DNA from: an uncultured Rhodospirillaceae bacterium
GTDB taxonomy: Bacteria; Pseudomonadota; Alphaproteobacteria; Rhodospirillales; Magnetospirillaceae
Reading direction: 5' to 3'
NCBI GenBank assembly: GCA_937887565.1
Contig: CALABS010000064.1
Coordinates: forward strand, 1-64,000
DNA length: 64,000 nucleotides
A model generated the notes under the pieces. That model saw nothing but the letters and a program-made list of their open reading frames with translations. It was not told the DNA's origin and searched no databases. The translations under genes and the position numbers were made by a program. Below are positions 53,399-62,656 of the stretch, piece by piece; position 1 is the stretch's first letter; every line of letters starts with the position of its first letter.

Positions 53399-54490
53399 AT
53401 GCCCGTGCCGACACCCGTCGGTTATTCCGAATGGCTCGCCAGCCTCAAGGCGGAGATCCGACAGGCGCGTCTTCGCGCATCGTCGGCCGTGAACGCCGAA
53501 CTCATGACGCTTTACTGGCGGATCGGGCATGACATCCTCGACCGGCAGGCCCGGCAAGGATGGGGAGCCCGGATCATCGACCGCCTCGCCGCCGACCTGC
53601 GGACCGACTTTCCGGAAATGAAGGGCCTGTCGCCTCGGAACCTCAAGTACATGAGGGCCTTTGCCGAGGCGTGGCCGGAACCGGAAATCGTGCAACAGGT
53701 CGTTGCACGATTGCCCTGGGGCCAGAACATCGACCTGCTCGACAAGGTGAAGGAGCGCGACGTGCGTCTGTGGTACGCCCGCGCCGCCATCGAGAACGGG
53801 TGGAGCCGCAACGTCCTCGCCATCCAGATCGGCAGCCGGTTGCATGAGCGCCAGGGCCGGGCGGTCACCAATTTCCATCGCACGCTCCCGGCGCCGCAGT
53901 CCGAGTTGGCCGGGCAACTGCTCAAAGACCCCTATCAATTCGACTTCCTCTCCATCGCGGAGGACGCTCACGAACGGCAGTTGGAAGCCGCTTTGACGGA
54001 GCGGGTCCAGAAGCTGCTGCTGGAAATGGGCAAAGGCTTCGCCTTCATCGGCCGCCAATACCGGCTGGAGGTGGGTGGGCAGGATTTCTTCGTCGATCTG
54101 CTTTTCTACCATCGCAGGCTCCGCTGCCTGATCGCGGTCGATCTTAAGATGGACGAGTTCAAGCCGTCGTACGTCGGACAGATGACCTTCTATCTGACCG
54201 CGCTGGACGAGATCGAGAAGCATACCGACGACAACCCCAGCATCGGCCTCATCCTGTGCCGCGACCGCAACCGCGTCGTCGTCGAGTACGCCTTGCGGGA
54301 TGTGCACAAGCCGGTCGGCGTGGCGAAGTACGAGGTCAACGTCGTCGGAGCGCTCCCCCCGCAGTTGCTGGGCGCGCTGCCCACCGCGGATGAAATCGAG
54401 GCCGGGATCGGTGATGCTTTCCCCGCCCTTGACGATACGCATGACCATCCCGACGCAGCCCGGCATAACGGGAGCGGTTCGGACGGGTAG
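53399..54490 (+). CDS. DUF1016 (YhcG-type) PD-(D/E)XK nuclease-domain protein
   Basis: 363-residue protein: N-terminal DUF1016 helical domain (about 10-150, VNAELMTLYWRIGHDILDRQ; GLSPRNLKYMRAFAEAWPE) and a C-terminal nuclease-like domain (about 195-330) with the conserved FIGRQYRLEVGGQDFFVDLLFYH and LIAVDLKMDEFKPSYVGQM, giving the Asp...Asp-x-Lys core. Often found near restriction-modification and other defence genes. Convergent with the integrase (12-bp gap), so probably cargo of that element. Confidence 0.88.
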   Translation: MPVPTPVGYSEWLASLKAEIRQARLRASSAVNAELMTLYWRIGHDILDRQARQGWGARIIDRLAADLRTDFPEMKGLSPRNLKYMRAFAEAWPEPEIVQQVVARLPWGQNIDLLDKVKERDVRLWYARAAIENGWSRNVLAIQIGSRLHERQGRAVTNFHRTLPAPQSELAGQLLKDPYQFDFLSIAEDAHERQLEAALTERVQKLLLEMGKGFAFIGRQYRLEVGGQDFFVDLLFYHRRLRCLIAVDLKMDEFKPSYVGQMTFYLTALDEIEKHTDDNPSIGLILCRDRNRVVVEYALRDVHKPVGVAKYEVNVVGALPPQLLGALPTADEIEAGIGDAFPALDDTHDHPDAARHNGSGSDG

Positions 54491-54502
54491 GCTCCCGACC
54501 GT

Positions 54503-55681
54503 TCATCCATCGGAGGGGGCCGCCGTGGCAAGGGGGAGCAGGACGGTGGCAAGGCGGCCGGCAATCCTGTCCGCTGCCGCCTTCAGCGGGTCGGCGGCAA
54601 GATGCGCATAGCGGGCGGTGGTTTGGACCTGGGTGTGTCCGAGCAGCTTTCCGATGATCGGCAGGCCTTCCCCCACGGCGAGGCCGCCGGATGCGAAGGT
54701 GTGGCGCAGATCGTGGATGCGTGTCTGCCCGAGGCCGGCGGCTTTCCGGATGCGGCGCCAGGGCCGCTGCAAGTCGGTCAGGTGGGCGCCCGGCTTGGTG
54801 CCGACGATGACGAAGGGATTATCGTCGATGCGGGGGAGCGAACGCAGGAGGACGGTGGCCGCCGTGCCGAGATGAACCACCTTCGCTCCCGTCTTGCTGT
54901 CCGGCAACCGGAGTTCGCCTTCGTCAAGATGGACATGCTCCCACCGAAGGGTCTGGATCTCGCCCAGCCGGCATCCGGTCAGCAGAAGGAGGCGAAAGGC
55001 GGCGACCGCGTACGTGCAGTCCGCGTCCGCGTCCGCGAGTGCACGGCCGAGCGCTTCGACCTCCTTCAGGGACAGAAACCGCTCGCGCTTGTGCTCGGGG
55101 TACCGCTCGACCTCCTCGCAGGGGTTGGTGTGCCGGTCGCGCAGACCCCACACTTCGGCCAAGCTCATCATCTTCGACAGGACGCCGAGGGTCCGGTTGG
55201 CCTGGTAGGGGATATGGGCCAGCGAGCCGTGCAGTTCGGCGACATCGGCGGCGGTGACCGACCGGACCCGCTGGGTGCCGAAGAAGGGGTTGAGAAACAG
55301 GTCGATGGACCGCTGATACTCCCGCTGGGTGGTCGGCTTGCAGCGGATGGTGACATGCTCCTTCAGGAACCGGGCTCCGAGTTGCTCCATGGTCGTCGAT
55401 TGGCGCAGAGCGTCGCGGGTGAACGCCGGGTCGTCGCCACCCCCCTTCGCTTGGCCGAGAAGGGCCATCGCCTTCTGCCGGGCGACCTCCGCGGTCACGG
55501 GGCCGAACTGGCCGATCATGATGCGGCGGGTGCGCCCATGGCGCCGGTACTGGACGAGGAAGAAGCGCTTGCCGCTGGGCATCACCCGGACGCCGAATCC
55601 CGGCAGTTCGGCGTCGAAGACGATGTAGTTCTTGGCCCTGGTTTCGAGTGCCTCGACGGTGCGCTTGGTAAGTTTTGGCAT
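54503..55681 (-). CDS. int: Tyrosine recombinase/integrase (tRNA-targeting type)
   Basis: 392-residue site-specific recombinase: N-terminal arm-binding DUF4102 domain (1-85, KLTKRTVEALETRAKNYIVFD), core-binding domain (about 95-190) and catalytic domain with Arg238 (TGCRLGEI), His323/Arg326 (HDLRHTFAS), His349 (LLGHTQ) and Tyr358 (ARYAHL), all present. ATG 55681 with GGAGGG upstream. The gene's 5' end faces a tRNA 3' fragment 200 bp away, its likely att site. A tail-only relic of a related integrase is at 45759. Confidence 0.93.
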   Translation of the reverse strand: MPKLTKRTVEALETRAKNYIVFDAELPGFGVRVMPSGKRFFLVQYRRHGRTRRIMIGQFGPVTAEVARQKAMALLGQAKGGGDDPAFTRDALRQSTTMEQLGARFLKEHVTIRCKPTTQREYQRSIDLFLNPFFGTQRVRSVTAADVAELHGSLAHIPYQANRTLGVLSKMMSLAEVWGLRDRHTNPCEEVERYPEHKRERFLSLKEVEALGRALADADADCTYAVAAFRLLLLTGCRLGEIQTLRWEHVHLDEGELRLPDSKTGAKVVHLGTAATVLLRSLPRIDDNPFVIVGTKPGAHLTDLQRPWRRIRKAAGLGQTRIHDLRHTFASGGLAVGEGLPIIGKLLGHTQVQTTARYAHLAADPLKAAADRIAGRLATVLLPLATAAPSDG

Positions 55682-55883
55682 GTCTTCCCTCCGTTTCCCG
55701 GGCGTAATTCCATCCGGTTCGTGGCAGCGCCGTGGAAGCACCAGGATGAAAACCGCGTGGGGCTGTGGCGTAGGAAAGAAATGGCCAGTTCCTTGGATTG
55801 TACAAGTGGAATCAAGGTGTTGTAGAAGTAACTGATACTGTGGAGAGCGACCGGAAAGCTTGGCGTAGAGGGCTGAAAACTGA

Positions 55884-55928
55884 CTCATAACCTGAAGGTC
55901 GTCAGTTCAAATCTGGCCCCCGCAACCA
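55884..55928 (+). tRNA. 3' fragment of an initiator tRNA(fMet)-like gene, probable att site
   Basis: From CTCATAA (anticodon CAT) through AGGTCG, T-arm GTCAG-TTCAAAT-CTGGC to CCCCGCA-ACCA it matches the second half of alphaproteobacterial initiator tRNA. The expected 5' acceptor (TGCGGGG or CGCGGGG), D-arm and 5' anticodon stem are absent, so it is not a working tRNA. Several bases differ from the usual sequence. A 3' tRNA fragment beside an integrase gene is the classic product of tRNA-targeted integration. Confidence 0.75.
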
Positions 55929-55935
55929 AAATTAA

Positions 55936-55969
55936 GCCGCTGATTTCCAAAAGAAATCAGCGGCTTTTT
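55936..55969 (+). terminator. Rho-independent terminator after the tRNA fragment
   Basis: Perfect 12-bp stem GCCGCTGATTTC (55936-55947) / GAAATCAGCGGC (55953-55964), 5-nt loop, then TTTTT. Strong intrinsic terminator, 7 bp past the tRNA CCA. Confidence 0.93.
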
Positions 55970-56203
55970 GCTGTTTGGACCACTCCGCTCCAAACCGCTT
56001 CCAGAATCAAACCGGAATCATTTGGGCGGAAATTCCCGCGCGTTCCAGCGTAGGAGGCGGAGGGACCGGGCTGGGGGAAACAGCCCCGAAGAGCCTGTGT
56101 CCGTGCGTGGGGGAATGAAAAAGGACGAGGGCCGAGGTGGGGGCCGCGACGGGTTTCGGGGCTGGAGGGCAGGCCTCCGGCCGGCCCGCCGCGGAGACCC
56201 GCC

Positions 56204-57145
56204 ATGCCCGACACCGCCCAGACCACCCGCTCCGGAGCCGGCCGCGCCAGTCTTTACGCCGAGATCACCGCCCGGATCATCGCCGACCTGGAGGCCGGCC
56301 GGCTGCCCTGGGTCCAGCCCTGGGGAACCCCGGCCACCACCGCTCCGCTCGGCCTTCCCCGCAACGCCGTCACCGGGCGCTCCTACTCCGGGATCAACAT
56401 CCTCATTCTTTGGGGCGCCGTGGTCGCCCGCGGGTTCTCCGGCCAGAACTGGCTCACCTTCCGCCAGGCCCGGACCCTGGGCGGCACCGTCCGCAAAGGC
56501 GAGCATGGGACATCCGTCGTCTACGCCGACCGCTTCGTGCCTGAGCGCGAACGCCGGCGGGTGCGCGAGGAAGGAGGCGAGGCCCAGGCCATTCCGTTCC
56601 TCAAGCGCTTCACGGTCTTCAATGGCGACCAATGCGACGGCTTGCCCGACGGCATCGCCGTGGCGCCGCCACCGATCCCGGAAGGGCTGATCCTGCCGCG
56701 GGCCGAGGCGCTGATCCGCGCCAGCGGCGTCGACGTCCGCATCGGCGGGGCCAGGGCCTTCTACCATCTCCAGCATGATTACGTGCAGGTGCCGCCGCCC
56801 CAGGCCTTTTTCGAGCCCGTCAACTGGCACCGCACCGTCCTGCACGAACTCGGGCACAGCACCGGGCATCCCAGCCGTCTGGGCCGTGACCTGTCCCGCG
56901 CCTTCGGGTCCCGCCGGTATGGCTTCGAGGAACTTGTGGCCGAAATCACCGCCGCCTTTCTCTGCGCCGCCCTGGGCATCGTCCCCACCGTCCGCCACGC
57001 CGATTACATCGGCGCCTGGCTGGAGGTGTTGCGCGGGGACGATCACGCCATCGTCCGCGCTGCCGGTCTGGCCAGCAAGGCCGCCGACTATCTGCTCGCC
57101 CGCCGTCCCGCCGATGAGCCGGCGGGAAGGCCGGCGGCAGGGTGA
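56204..57145 (+). CDS. ardC: ArdC-like antirestriction/ssDNA-binding protein with zincin domain
   Basis: 313-residue protein: N-terminal ssDNA-binding ArdC domain (about 15-140, YAEITARIIADLEAGRLPWVQPW; GINILILWGAVVARGF; RKGEHGTSVVYADRF) and a C-terminal metallopeptidase-like domain with HELGHSTGH (about 218) and the Glu-containing FEELVAEITAAFL. ArdC proteins protect incoming conjugative DNA from restriction. It is the first gene after the att region and begins the maintenance module. Confidence 0.9.
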   Translation: MPDTAQTTRSGAGRASLYAEITARIIADLEAGRLPWVQPWGTPATTAPLGLPRNAVTGRSYSGINILILWGAVVARGFSGQNWLTFRQARTLGGTVRKGEHGTSVVYADRFVPERERRRVREEGGEAQAIPFLKRFTVFNGDQCDGLPDGIAVAPPPIPEGLILPRAEALIRASGVDVRIGGARAFYHLQHDYVQVPPPQAFFEPVNWHRTVLHELGHSTGHPSRLGRDLSRAFGSRRYGFEELVAEITAAFLCAALGIVPTVRHADYIGAWLEVLRGDDHAIVRAAGLASKAADYLLARRPADEPAGRPAAG

Positions 57146-57149
57146 TGGG

Positions 57150-57338
57150 TCAGGACGGCGGGTGAAGGGCGGTTCCGGCCCGGTGCCGCCACGACACGAT
57201 GGTGCGCACCGTCCGCAACGCCTCGGCGTTGTCGTCGATGGACACATGGCGGCGCAGTTCCGCCACCGCCGGCCACTCGCCCCGCTCGTCGAAGGCCCGG
57301 CGCACCGCCGCGGCCATCGCCTCGTCCACCACGAACAC
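57150..57338 (-). CDS. Small hypothetical protein
   Basis: 62-residue product (VDEAMAAAVRRAFDERGEW, AVAELRRHVSIDD) starting at GTG 57338 with a perfect AGGAGG 7 bp upstream, which supports a real gene despite its size. A single compact helical domain with no recognised family. It lies on the opposite strand between ardC and parB, ending 4 bp from ardC. Confidence 0.6.
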   Translation of the reverse strand: MFVVDEAMAAAVRRAFDERGEWPAVAELRRHVSIDDNAEALRTVRTIVSWRHRAGTALHPPS

Positions 57339-57510
57339 CGGGAACCCTCCTGGGATGGTTTGTGGCCGGGATGATGCGCCCGTCCATCCCGATGGACAAG
57401 CCCCCGCTCCAGAACCGTCCGGATGGAAGGGAGAGGAGGGCGGGGGAGGGGTGACGGGGGACAGGGCTGGGAGAGAGGCTCCCGGCCACCCGTCGGCGGA
57501 GAAGTTCGAC

Positions 57511-59634
57511 ATGGCCACGCCCAAGATCGTCCTCAACACCTCGCGCGACATCCCCTTCAACAAGCTGGTGCTGTCCCAGGCCAACGTCCGCAAGGTCAAG
57601 GCCGGCGTCTCCATCGAGGAGCTCGCCGAGGACATCGCGCGGCGCACCCTGCTGCACAGCCTCGCCGTCCGCCCGGTGCTCGACGCCGAGGGGGCCGAGA
57701 CCGGCGTCTTCGAGGTGCCGGTCGGTGGCCGCCGCTTCCGGGCGCTGGAACTGCTGGTCAAGCAGAAGCGCATGAGCAAGACCCAGCCGGTGCCCTGCGT
57801 CGTCCGGGACGCTGGTTTGGCCGAGGAGGACTCGCTGGCCGAGAATGTGCAGCGCGCCCCGCTGCACCCGCTCGACCAGTTCCGCGCCTTCCAGACCCTG
57901 CGCGAGGCGGGGCTCGGCGAGGAGGAGATCGCCGCCCGCTTCTTCGTCGCCCCCGGCGTGGTGAAGCAGCGCCTCAAGCTGGCCGCCGCAGCGCCGGCGC
58001 TGCTCGACGCCTACGCCGAGGACCGCATGACGCTGGACCAGCTGATGGCCTTCACCGTCAGCGGCGACCACGCCCGCCAGGAGCAGGTGTGGGAGGCGCT
58101 GTCGCGCGCCTACAGCCGCGAGCCCTACCAGATCCGCCGGCTGCTCACCGAGGGGGCGGTGCGGGCGTCGGACAAGCGGGCGCTGTTCGTCGGGGTGGAG
58201 GCCTACGAGGCGGCCGGCGGGGCGGTGATGCGCGACCTGTTCCAGCACGACGACGGCGGCTGGCTGCAGGACCCGGCGCTGCTCGACCGGCTGGTCGCCG
58301 AGAAGCTGGAGGCCGAGGCCGCCACGGTGCGGGCGGAGGGCTGGACGTGGGTGGAGGTGGCGCTGGCCTTCCCCTACGGGCACAGCCGGGGGCTGCGTCG
58401 TCTGGCCGGCGAGCCGGTGCCGCTGAGCGAGGCGGAGCAGGCCACCTACGACGCGCTGCACGCCGAGTACGAGCGGCTGGAGGCGAGCGAGCCGACGGAA
58501 GCGGAGGAGCTGGATCGGGTGGCGCGGCGCCTCGCCGAGATCGACGTGGAACTGCGGGCGCTGGAGGAGCGGCCGCTGGTCTACGAGACGGCCGAGGTGG
58601 CGCGGGCCGGGGTGTTCGTCAGCGTCGATGTCGAGGGTGGGCTTCAGGTCGACCGCGGCTACGTGCGGCCGGAGGACGAAGCCCCGGTCGAACCGGTGGC
58701 TCCGGCTCTCCCGCCGGACGGTGAGGGCCCCGCCACTGCCCCGGCGGGCGGGGCGGTGGCCGCGCAGCCGGTCGCCATCGCCGGCGGTGCCAGCGTGTCG
58801 GCGCCGGTGCCGGTCACCGGACCGGCGGCGCCGGAGGAGGACGAGGGGCTGCGGCCGCTGCCCGAGCGGCTGCTGATCGAGCTGAGCGTGCACCGCACCC
58901 TGGCGCTGCGCGACGCGTTGGCCAACGACCCCGACACCGCCTTCCTGGCGGCGCTGCACGCGCTGTGCCTGCGCACCTTCACCCAGCGCCCCGGCGCCTC
59001 CTGCCTGGAGCTGGAGCTGAAGAGCGCCGGCTTCGGGGTGCAGCCGCCCGACCTCGCCGCCAGCGCCGCGGCCCGGGCGATCGACGCCCGCCAGCGCGCC
59101 TGGAGCACCCAGTTGCCGGGCGAACCGGCCGCCCTGTGGGAAACGCTGGTGGGGTTCGACGGCGACAGCCGGGCCGCCCTGTTCGCCCACTGCGTCTCCT
59201 TCGGTGTCAACGCGGTGCACGAGCCGTGGAACCGGGCGCCGCAGCGCGCCGCCCACGCCGACCTGCTGGCCGGGGCGGTCGGCCTCGACATGGCGGCGGC
59301 CGGCTGGACGGCGACGGTGGACAGCTACCTCGGCCGGGTGCCGAAGGCGCGCATCCTGGAGGCGGTGCGCGAGGCGCGAGGTCCGGAGGCGGCGCAGCTG
59401 ATCGACCACCTGCGCAAGCCGGACATGGCCAAGGAGGCCGAGCGGCTGCTGGCCGGCAGCGGCTGGCTGCCCGAGCCGCTGCGCCGGCCGCTGGAGCCGG
59501 CGGCCGGCGTTGATGCCGGCGCGGCGGGCGATGCGGAGGGCGGCGACGCCTCCCTGCCGGCCTTCCTGACCGGCAGCGGGGAGGTTCCGGATGCTGGGGA
59601 CGACGCGGACCGCACCGAGGCGGCGGTCGCGTGA
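57511..59634 (+). CDS. parB: ParB/RepB-like partition protein (large ICE/plasmid type)
   Basis: 707-residue ParB-family protein. The ParB N domain (about 15-125) has VSIEELAEDIARRTLLHSLAVRP, GGRRFRALELL and the box II motif ENVQRAPLHPLDQF; a helix-turn-helix region follows (EEEIAARFFVAPGVVKQRLKL). The extended C-terminal half includes an acidic/Pro-rich linker (about 390-440). Such long forms are typical of alphaproteobacterial ICEs and plasmids. No parA lies in the window. The ATG has GGAGAAG upstream. Confidence 0.9.
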   Translation: MATPKIVLNTSRDIPFNKLVLSQANVRKVKAGVSIEELAEDIARRTLLHSLAVRPVLDAEGAETGVFEVPVGGRRFRALELLVKQKRMSKTQPVPCVVRDAGLAEEDSLAENVQRAPLHPLDQFRAFQTLREAGLGEEEIAARFFVAPGVVKQRLKLAAAAPALLDAYAEDRMTLDQLMAFTVSGDHARQEQVWEALSRAYSREPYQIRRLLTEGAVRASDKRALFVGVEAYEAAGGAVMRDLFQHDDGGWLQDPALLDRLVAEKLEAEAATVRAEGWTWVEVALAFPYGHSRGLRRLAGEPVPLSEAEQATYDALHAEYERLEASEPTEAEELDRVARRLAEIDVELRALEERPLVYETAEVARAGVFVSVDVEGGLQVDRGYVRPEDEAPVEPVAPALPPDGEGPATAPAGGAVAAQPVAIAGGASVSAPVPVTGPAAPEEDEGLRPLPERLLIELSVHRTLALRDALANDPDTAFLAALHALCLRTFTQRPGASCLELELKSAGFGVQPPDLAASAAARAIDARQRAWSTQLPGEPAALWETLVGFDGDSRAALFAHCVSFGVNAVHEPWNRAPQRAAHADLLAGAVGLDMAAAGWTATVDSYLGRVPKARILEAVREARGPEAAQLIDHLRKPDMAKEAERLLAGSGWLPEPLRRPLEPAAGVDAGAAGDAEGGDASLPAFLTGSGEVPDAGDDADRTEAAVA

Positions 59635-59695
59635 CGCGCACGCTGCGGAGCGGCTCCGGCCGCTCCGCCTCCGTCCACGTTGCTGGAGGTTCGTC

Positions 59696-60085
59696 ATGAC
59701 CGAGCCCTTCGTCACCATGGTTCTGCGTCTGCCGGCCGCCGCTCTCGGCGGCGGCGCCCCGGTCCTCGTGATCACCGCCGAGGCCGTCGTCATCGTGATC
59801 CCGGCCGGCCAGGGAGCCGTTCTCCTCGACCCGGACGTTCCGCGGGAACACGTCCTGCTCCGCCTGGCCGAAGAGGAGGTCCGGGAGGAGATCCGCACCG
59901 TGATCGAGACCGACGGCACACTGACCCGGCTGGCGCCGGAGATGGTCGGCGATGCCGACATCCACGCCGCCTGCCGGGCCGTGGCTTTGAGCACCGACCT
60001 CGGCGAGGAGCGTGGCACCGCGCGGTTCCGGGCGGCGCTGGCCGCCATCCGCGCGGCGGAACGCCGCCTCGGCTCCTCCGCCTGA
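59696..60085 (+). CDS. Hypothetical protein of the conjugative-element module
   Basis: 129-residue protein with a beta-rich N-terminus (VTMVLRLPAAA, VLVITAEAVVIVIP) and a helical C-terminus (ACRAVALSTDLGEERGTARF). No family recognised. GGAGG lies 8 bp before the ATG. It is 61 bp after parB in the same direction and probably co-transcribed. Confidence 0.6.
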   Translation: MTEPFVTMVLRLPAAALGGGAPVLVITAEAVVIVIPAGQGAVLLDPDVPREHVLLRLAEEEVREEIRTVIETDGTLTRLAPEMVGDADIHAACRAVALSTDLGEERGTARFRAALAAIRAAERRLGSSA

Positions 60086-60156
60086 TCCGTGCCCGCCATC
60101 CCATCCTTCGTCGAGCCCGGCCACCGCGCCGGGCTCCTGTCTCTGGGAGAACCGCC

Positions 60157-60387
60157 ATGCCGATCCCCGACTTCGTGAAGGCGAATTTCGAGACGCTGCT
60201 GCGCGCCGCGGCGGCCGGCGACCTGGCGCTGGTGCAGGGCACCGACGCCCGCACCGGCGAGACCCGCTTCATTTTGTGCGCCGTTAGTCAAGGAAGTGGC
60301 GAGGTGGTGCTCACCCCCTTCGGGCACCTCGCCGACGGCAACCCCTATGAGCTTTACGCCCCGCCGTTCGATCCCGGCGGCGGGTAG
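60157..60387 (+). CDS. DUF6117-like small protein
   Basis: 76-residue protein (PIPDFVKANFETLLRAAAAG, DARTGETRFILCAVSQ, PFGHLADGNPYELYAPP) resembling the short DUF6117 proteins encoded in alphaproteobacterial conjugative elements. Function unknown. GGGAG lies 7 bp before the ATG. It sits between parB and the methylase gene, a conserved setting. Confidence 0.7.
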   Translation: MPIPDFVKANFETLLRAAAAGDLALVQGTDARTGETRFILCAVSQGSGEVVLTPFGHLADGNPYELYAPPFDPGGG

Positions 60388-60478
60388 AGGGCGAGGAGGG
60401 CCTGGGGCGGGGTGAGCCGGAGCGGATCGAGAGAGCGTCCGCCGGCTGTTGGTCCCCCGCTCTCCCGGATCCTCCGCC

Positions 60479-61618
60479 ATGACCTTGACCGCCGATCTCC
60501 GAACCGATGCCGCCGCCCCCTGTCCCCCGCCCCCGGTGGACACCGCGGCGGCCCTGCTCGCCGCCGCGGAGCGGCTGCTGCTCGCCCTCGAACGCGGCCG
60601 GGCCATCGGCGCCGGCACGCTGCGCGCCGCGATGACCGCGGCGTTCGGCGGCTCCGACGCCGAGGGCGCCTGGAGCTGGAAGCTGGCCTACGACGTCGGC
60701 GAAGCGGCGCAGGTATTGTTCCTGCGCCGCTTCGGCCCGGCCATGCTGGCCCGTTCCGCCAGCCCGGCGGCATTCCTGGCCATGCTGGAGCGGCTGGCGG
60801 CGCTGCTGCCCAGCCAGACCCGCCGCTCCGAGGAGAGCCAGGCCCGGCAGCAGTTCTCCACCCCGCTGCCGCTGGCCGGCGTGGTGGCCGCCGCCGCCCT
60901 CACCCCGGCCGACCGCGTGCTGGAGCCCTCCGCCGGCACCGGCCTGCTCGCCGTCTTCGCCGAATTGGCCGGCACGAACCTTGTCCTCAACGAACTGGCC
61001 GACACCCGCGCCGCCCTGCTGGAGCGCCTGTTTCCCGGCGTCCCGGTGGCCCGCTTCGATGCCGCCGCCATCCACGACCATCTCGATGCCGCGGTCCGGC
61101 CGACGGTCGTGCTGATGAACCCGCCCTTCTCGGCGCTGGCGGCGGTGGACGGCCGGGTGGCCGACGCCGCTGTCCGCCACCTCGCCTCGGCCCTGGCCCG
61201 GCTGGCCGAGGGCGGGCGCCTCGTCGCCGTCACCGGTGCCGGGCTGGCGCCGGATCATCCGGCGTGGCGCGACACCTTCGTTCGCTTGCAGGAGCGGGGC
61301 CGTGTCGTCTTCTCCGCCGCCATCGACGGCCGGGTCTACGCCCGCTACGGCACCACGGTGGACACCCGGCTGACGGTCGTCGACCGTGTGCCCGCCGACG
61401 ACCCGGCGGTCTTCCCGGCCTCGCCGGGCATGGCCCCGGATGTCGCCACGCTGCTGAACTGGGTCCGGCGCGACGTGCCGCCGCGCGCTTCCGTGTCCGA
61501 GATCATCGCCTGGACGTTGCGGTTGTTCGTGCCGGTGGGCGAGCGTGGGCCGGCGGTGTTCGCCGCCCTGCTGGCCCGCCACCCGCTGCTCCGTGTTGTC
61601 GACCGGACGGGGCCGTGA
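60479..61618 (+). CDS. N6-adenine-type DNA methylase domain protein of the conjugative element
   Basis: 379-residue SAM-dependent methyltransferase: motif I region VLEPSAGTGLLAVFAELAG and catalytic NPPF (VVLMNPPFSA) typical of adenine-N6/amino methylases. In related elements this domain is the N-terminal part of a much longer 'strawberry notch' helicase-like protein; here it ends at residue 379 and is followed after 12 bp by the Toprim gene, so either a separate domain or a truncation. It probably modifies element DNA against restriction. Confidence 0.75.
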   Translation: MTLTADLRTDAAAPCPPPPVDTAAALLAAAERLLLALERGRAIGAGTLRAAMTAAFGGSDAEGAWSWKLAYDVGEAAQVLFLRRFGPAMLARSASPAAFLAMLERLAALLPSQTRRSEESQARQQFSTPLPLAGVVAAAALTPADRVLEPSAGTGLLAVFAELAGTNLVLNELADTRAALLERLFPGVPVARFDAAAIHDHLDAAVRPTVVLMNPPFSALAAVDGRVADAAVRHLASALARLAEGGRLVAVTGAGLAPDHPAWRDTFVRLQERGRVVFSAAIDGRVYARYGTTVDTRLTVVDRVPADDPAVFPASPGMAPDVATLLNWVRRDVPPRASVSEIIAWTLRLFVPVGERGPAVFAALLARHPLLRVVDRTGP

Positions 61619-61630
61619 GGGGGCGGCGCC

Positions 61631-62656
61631 ATGTCCGCCGCGTCGGAGATGGCGCAGCGCCTCGCGCGGGAGGCCGAGGCGGTGTGCCGCCATTACCTGC
61701 CGCATGGGCGGCGGGAAGGACGTTACTGGCGGGTCGGTGACGTCCACGGCACGCCGGGGGAGAGCCTCTACATCCGGCTGCATGGGGGTGCTATCGGCAG
61801 ATGGGCCGACGCTGCCACCGGCGAGCACGGCGACCTGCTCGACCTCATCGGGCTCAACCGCGGTCTCGGCCGGCTGGCCGCGGTGCTCGACGAGGCGCGC
61901 GTCTTCCTCGGTTCGCCGCGGGCGCCGTCGGAGCCGCGGTGGGAGCCTCCAACCCCCAACGGATCGCCGGAAGCCGCCCACCGCCTGTTCGCCCGCTCCC
62001 GGCCGCTCGCCGGCACGCTGGCCGAAACGTATCTGCGCAACCGCGGATTTGCGGATGTCCGGAAAGACGGCTCCCTGCGCTTTCAACCACGCTGCTGGTA
62101 CCGTGACGCCGATGGCCGGCTCGCTGAAGGGCCGGCGCTGATCGCCGCGGCCACCGGCCTGGACGGTCGCCTCACCGGCGTACAGCGCACCTGGCTCGAC
62201 CCGTCCGGCGGCGGCAAGGCGCCGATGCCCTCGCCGCGCCGGGCCCTGGGCCACCTGCTCGGCAACGGCGTCCGCTTCGGCGTGGCCCGCGACGTCCTGG
62301 CGGCGGGGGAGGGCGTCGAGACCGTGCTGGCGCTGCGCACCGTCCTGCCAGCCCTGCCCATGGTCGCCGCGCTGTCGGCCGGCCACCTCGCCGCCCTGTG
62401 CCTGCCGCCGACGCTGCGCCGCCTCTACATCGCCCGCGACAACGACGCCGCCGGACGCCGGGCGGCGGAACGCCTGGGGAGCCGCGCCGAGGCCCTCGGC
62501 ATCGAGGCGCTGGTCCTGGCACCGGTGCTGGGCGACCTCAACGACGACCTGCTGGCGCACGGCGTGGCAGCGCTGCGGGCGCACCTGCGGGCCCAGCTCG
62601 CCCCGGAGGATGTGGCGCGCTTCTGGATGAGTGGCGGCTGGCCGTGGGGAGCCTGA
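61631..62656 (+). CDS. Toprim-domain (DUF7146-like) primase-type protein
   Basis: 341-residue protein of the plasmid/ICE primase-like family: N-terminal region with HGRREGRYWRVGD and RWADAATGEHGDLLDLI, then a C-terminal Toprim domain with its conserved Glu (AAGEGVETVLALRT) and Asp motif (YIARDNDAAGRRAAERL). It probably acts in DNA replication or transfer of the element. Starts 12 bp after the methylase stop. Confidence 0.85.
   Translation: MSAASEMAQRLAREAEAVCRHYLPHGRREGRYWRVGDVHGTPGESLYIRLHGGAIGRWADAATGEHGDLLDLIGLNRGLGRLAAVLDEARVFLGSPRAPSEPRWEPPTPNGSPEAAHRLFARSRPLAGTLAETYLRNRGFADVRKDGSLRFQPRCWYRDADGRLAEGPALIAAATGLDGRLTGVQRTWLDPSGGGKAPMPSPRRALGHLLGNGVRFGVARDVLAAGEGVETVLALRTVLPALPMVAALSAGHLAALCLPPTLRRLYIARDNDAAGRRAAERLGSRAEALGIEALVLAPVLGDLNDDLLAHGVAALRAHLRAQLAPEDVARFWMSGGWPWGA

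Larger units (their letters stand above)
55682..56203. other. Attachment-site region between int and ardC
   Basis: About 520 bp containing the tRNA 3' fragment (55884-55928) and its terminator (55936-55969). The remaining 230 bp before ardC show no gene. Confidence 0.6.

Noticed and set aside
55820..55928. Complete tRNA gene
   Set aside because: No 5' acceptor strand, D-arm or matching 5' anticodon stem can be found upstream of the anticodon; only the 3' part fits.
57088..60618. Very long open frame on the minus strand opposite parB and neighbours (1176 codons)
   Set aside because: Shadow of high-GC coding DNA: no recognisable domains, no start signal, and the plus strand holds well-supported genes.
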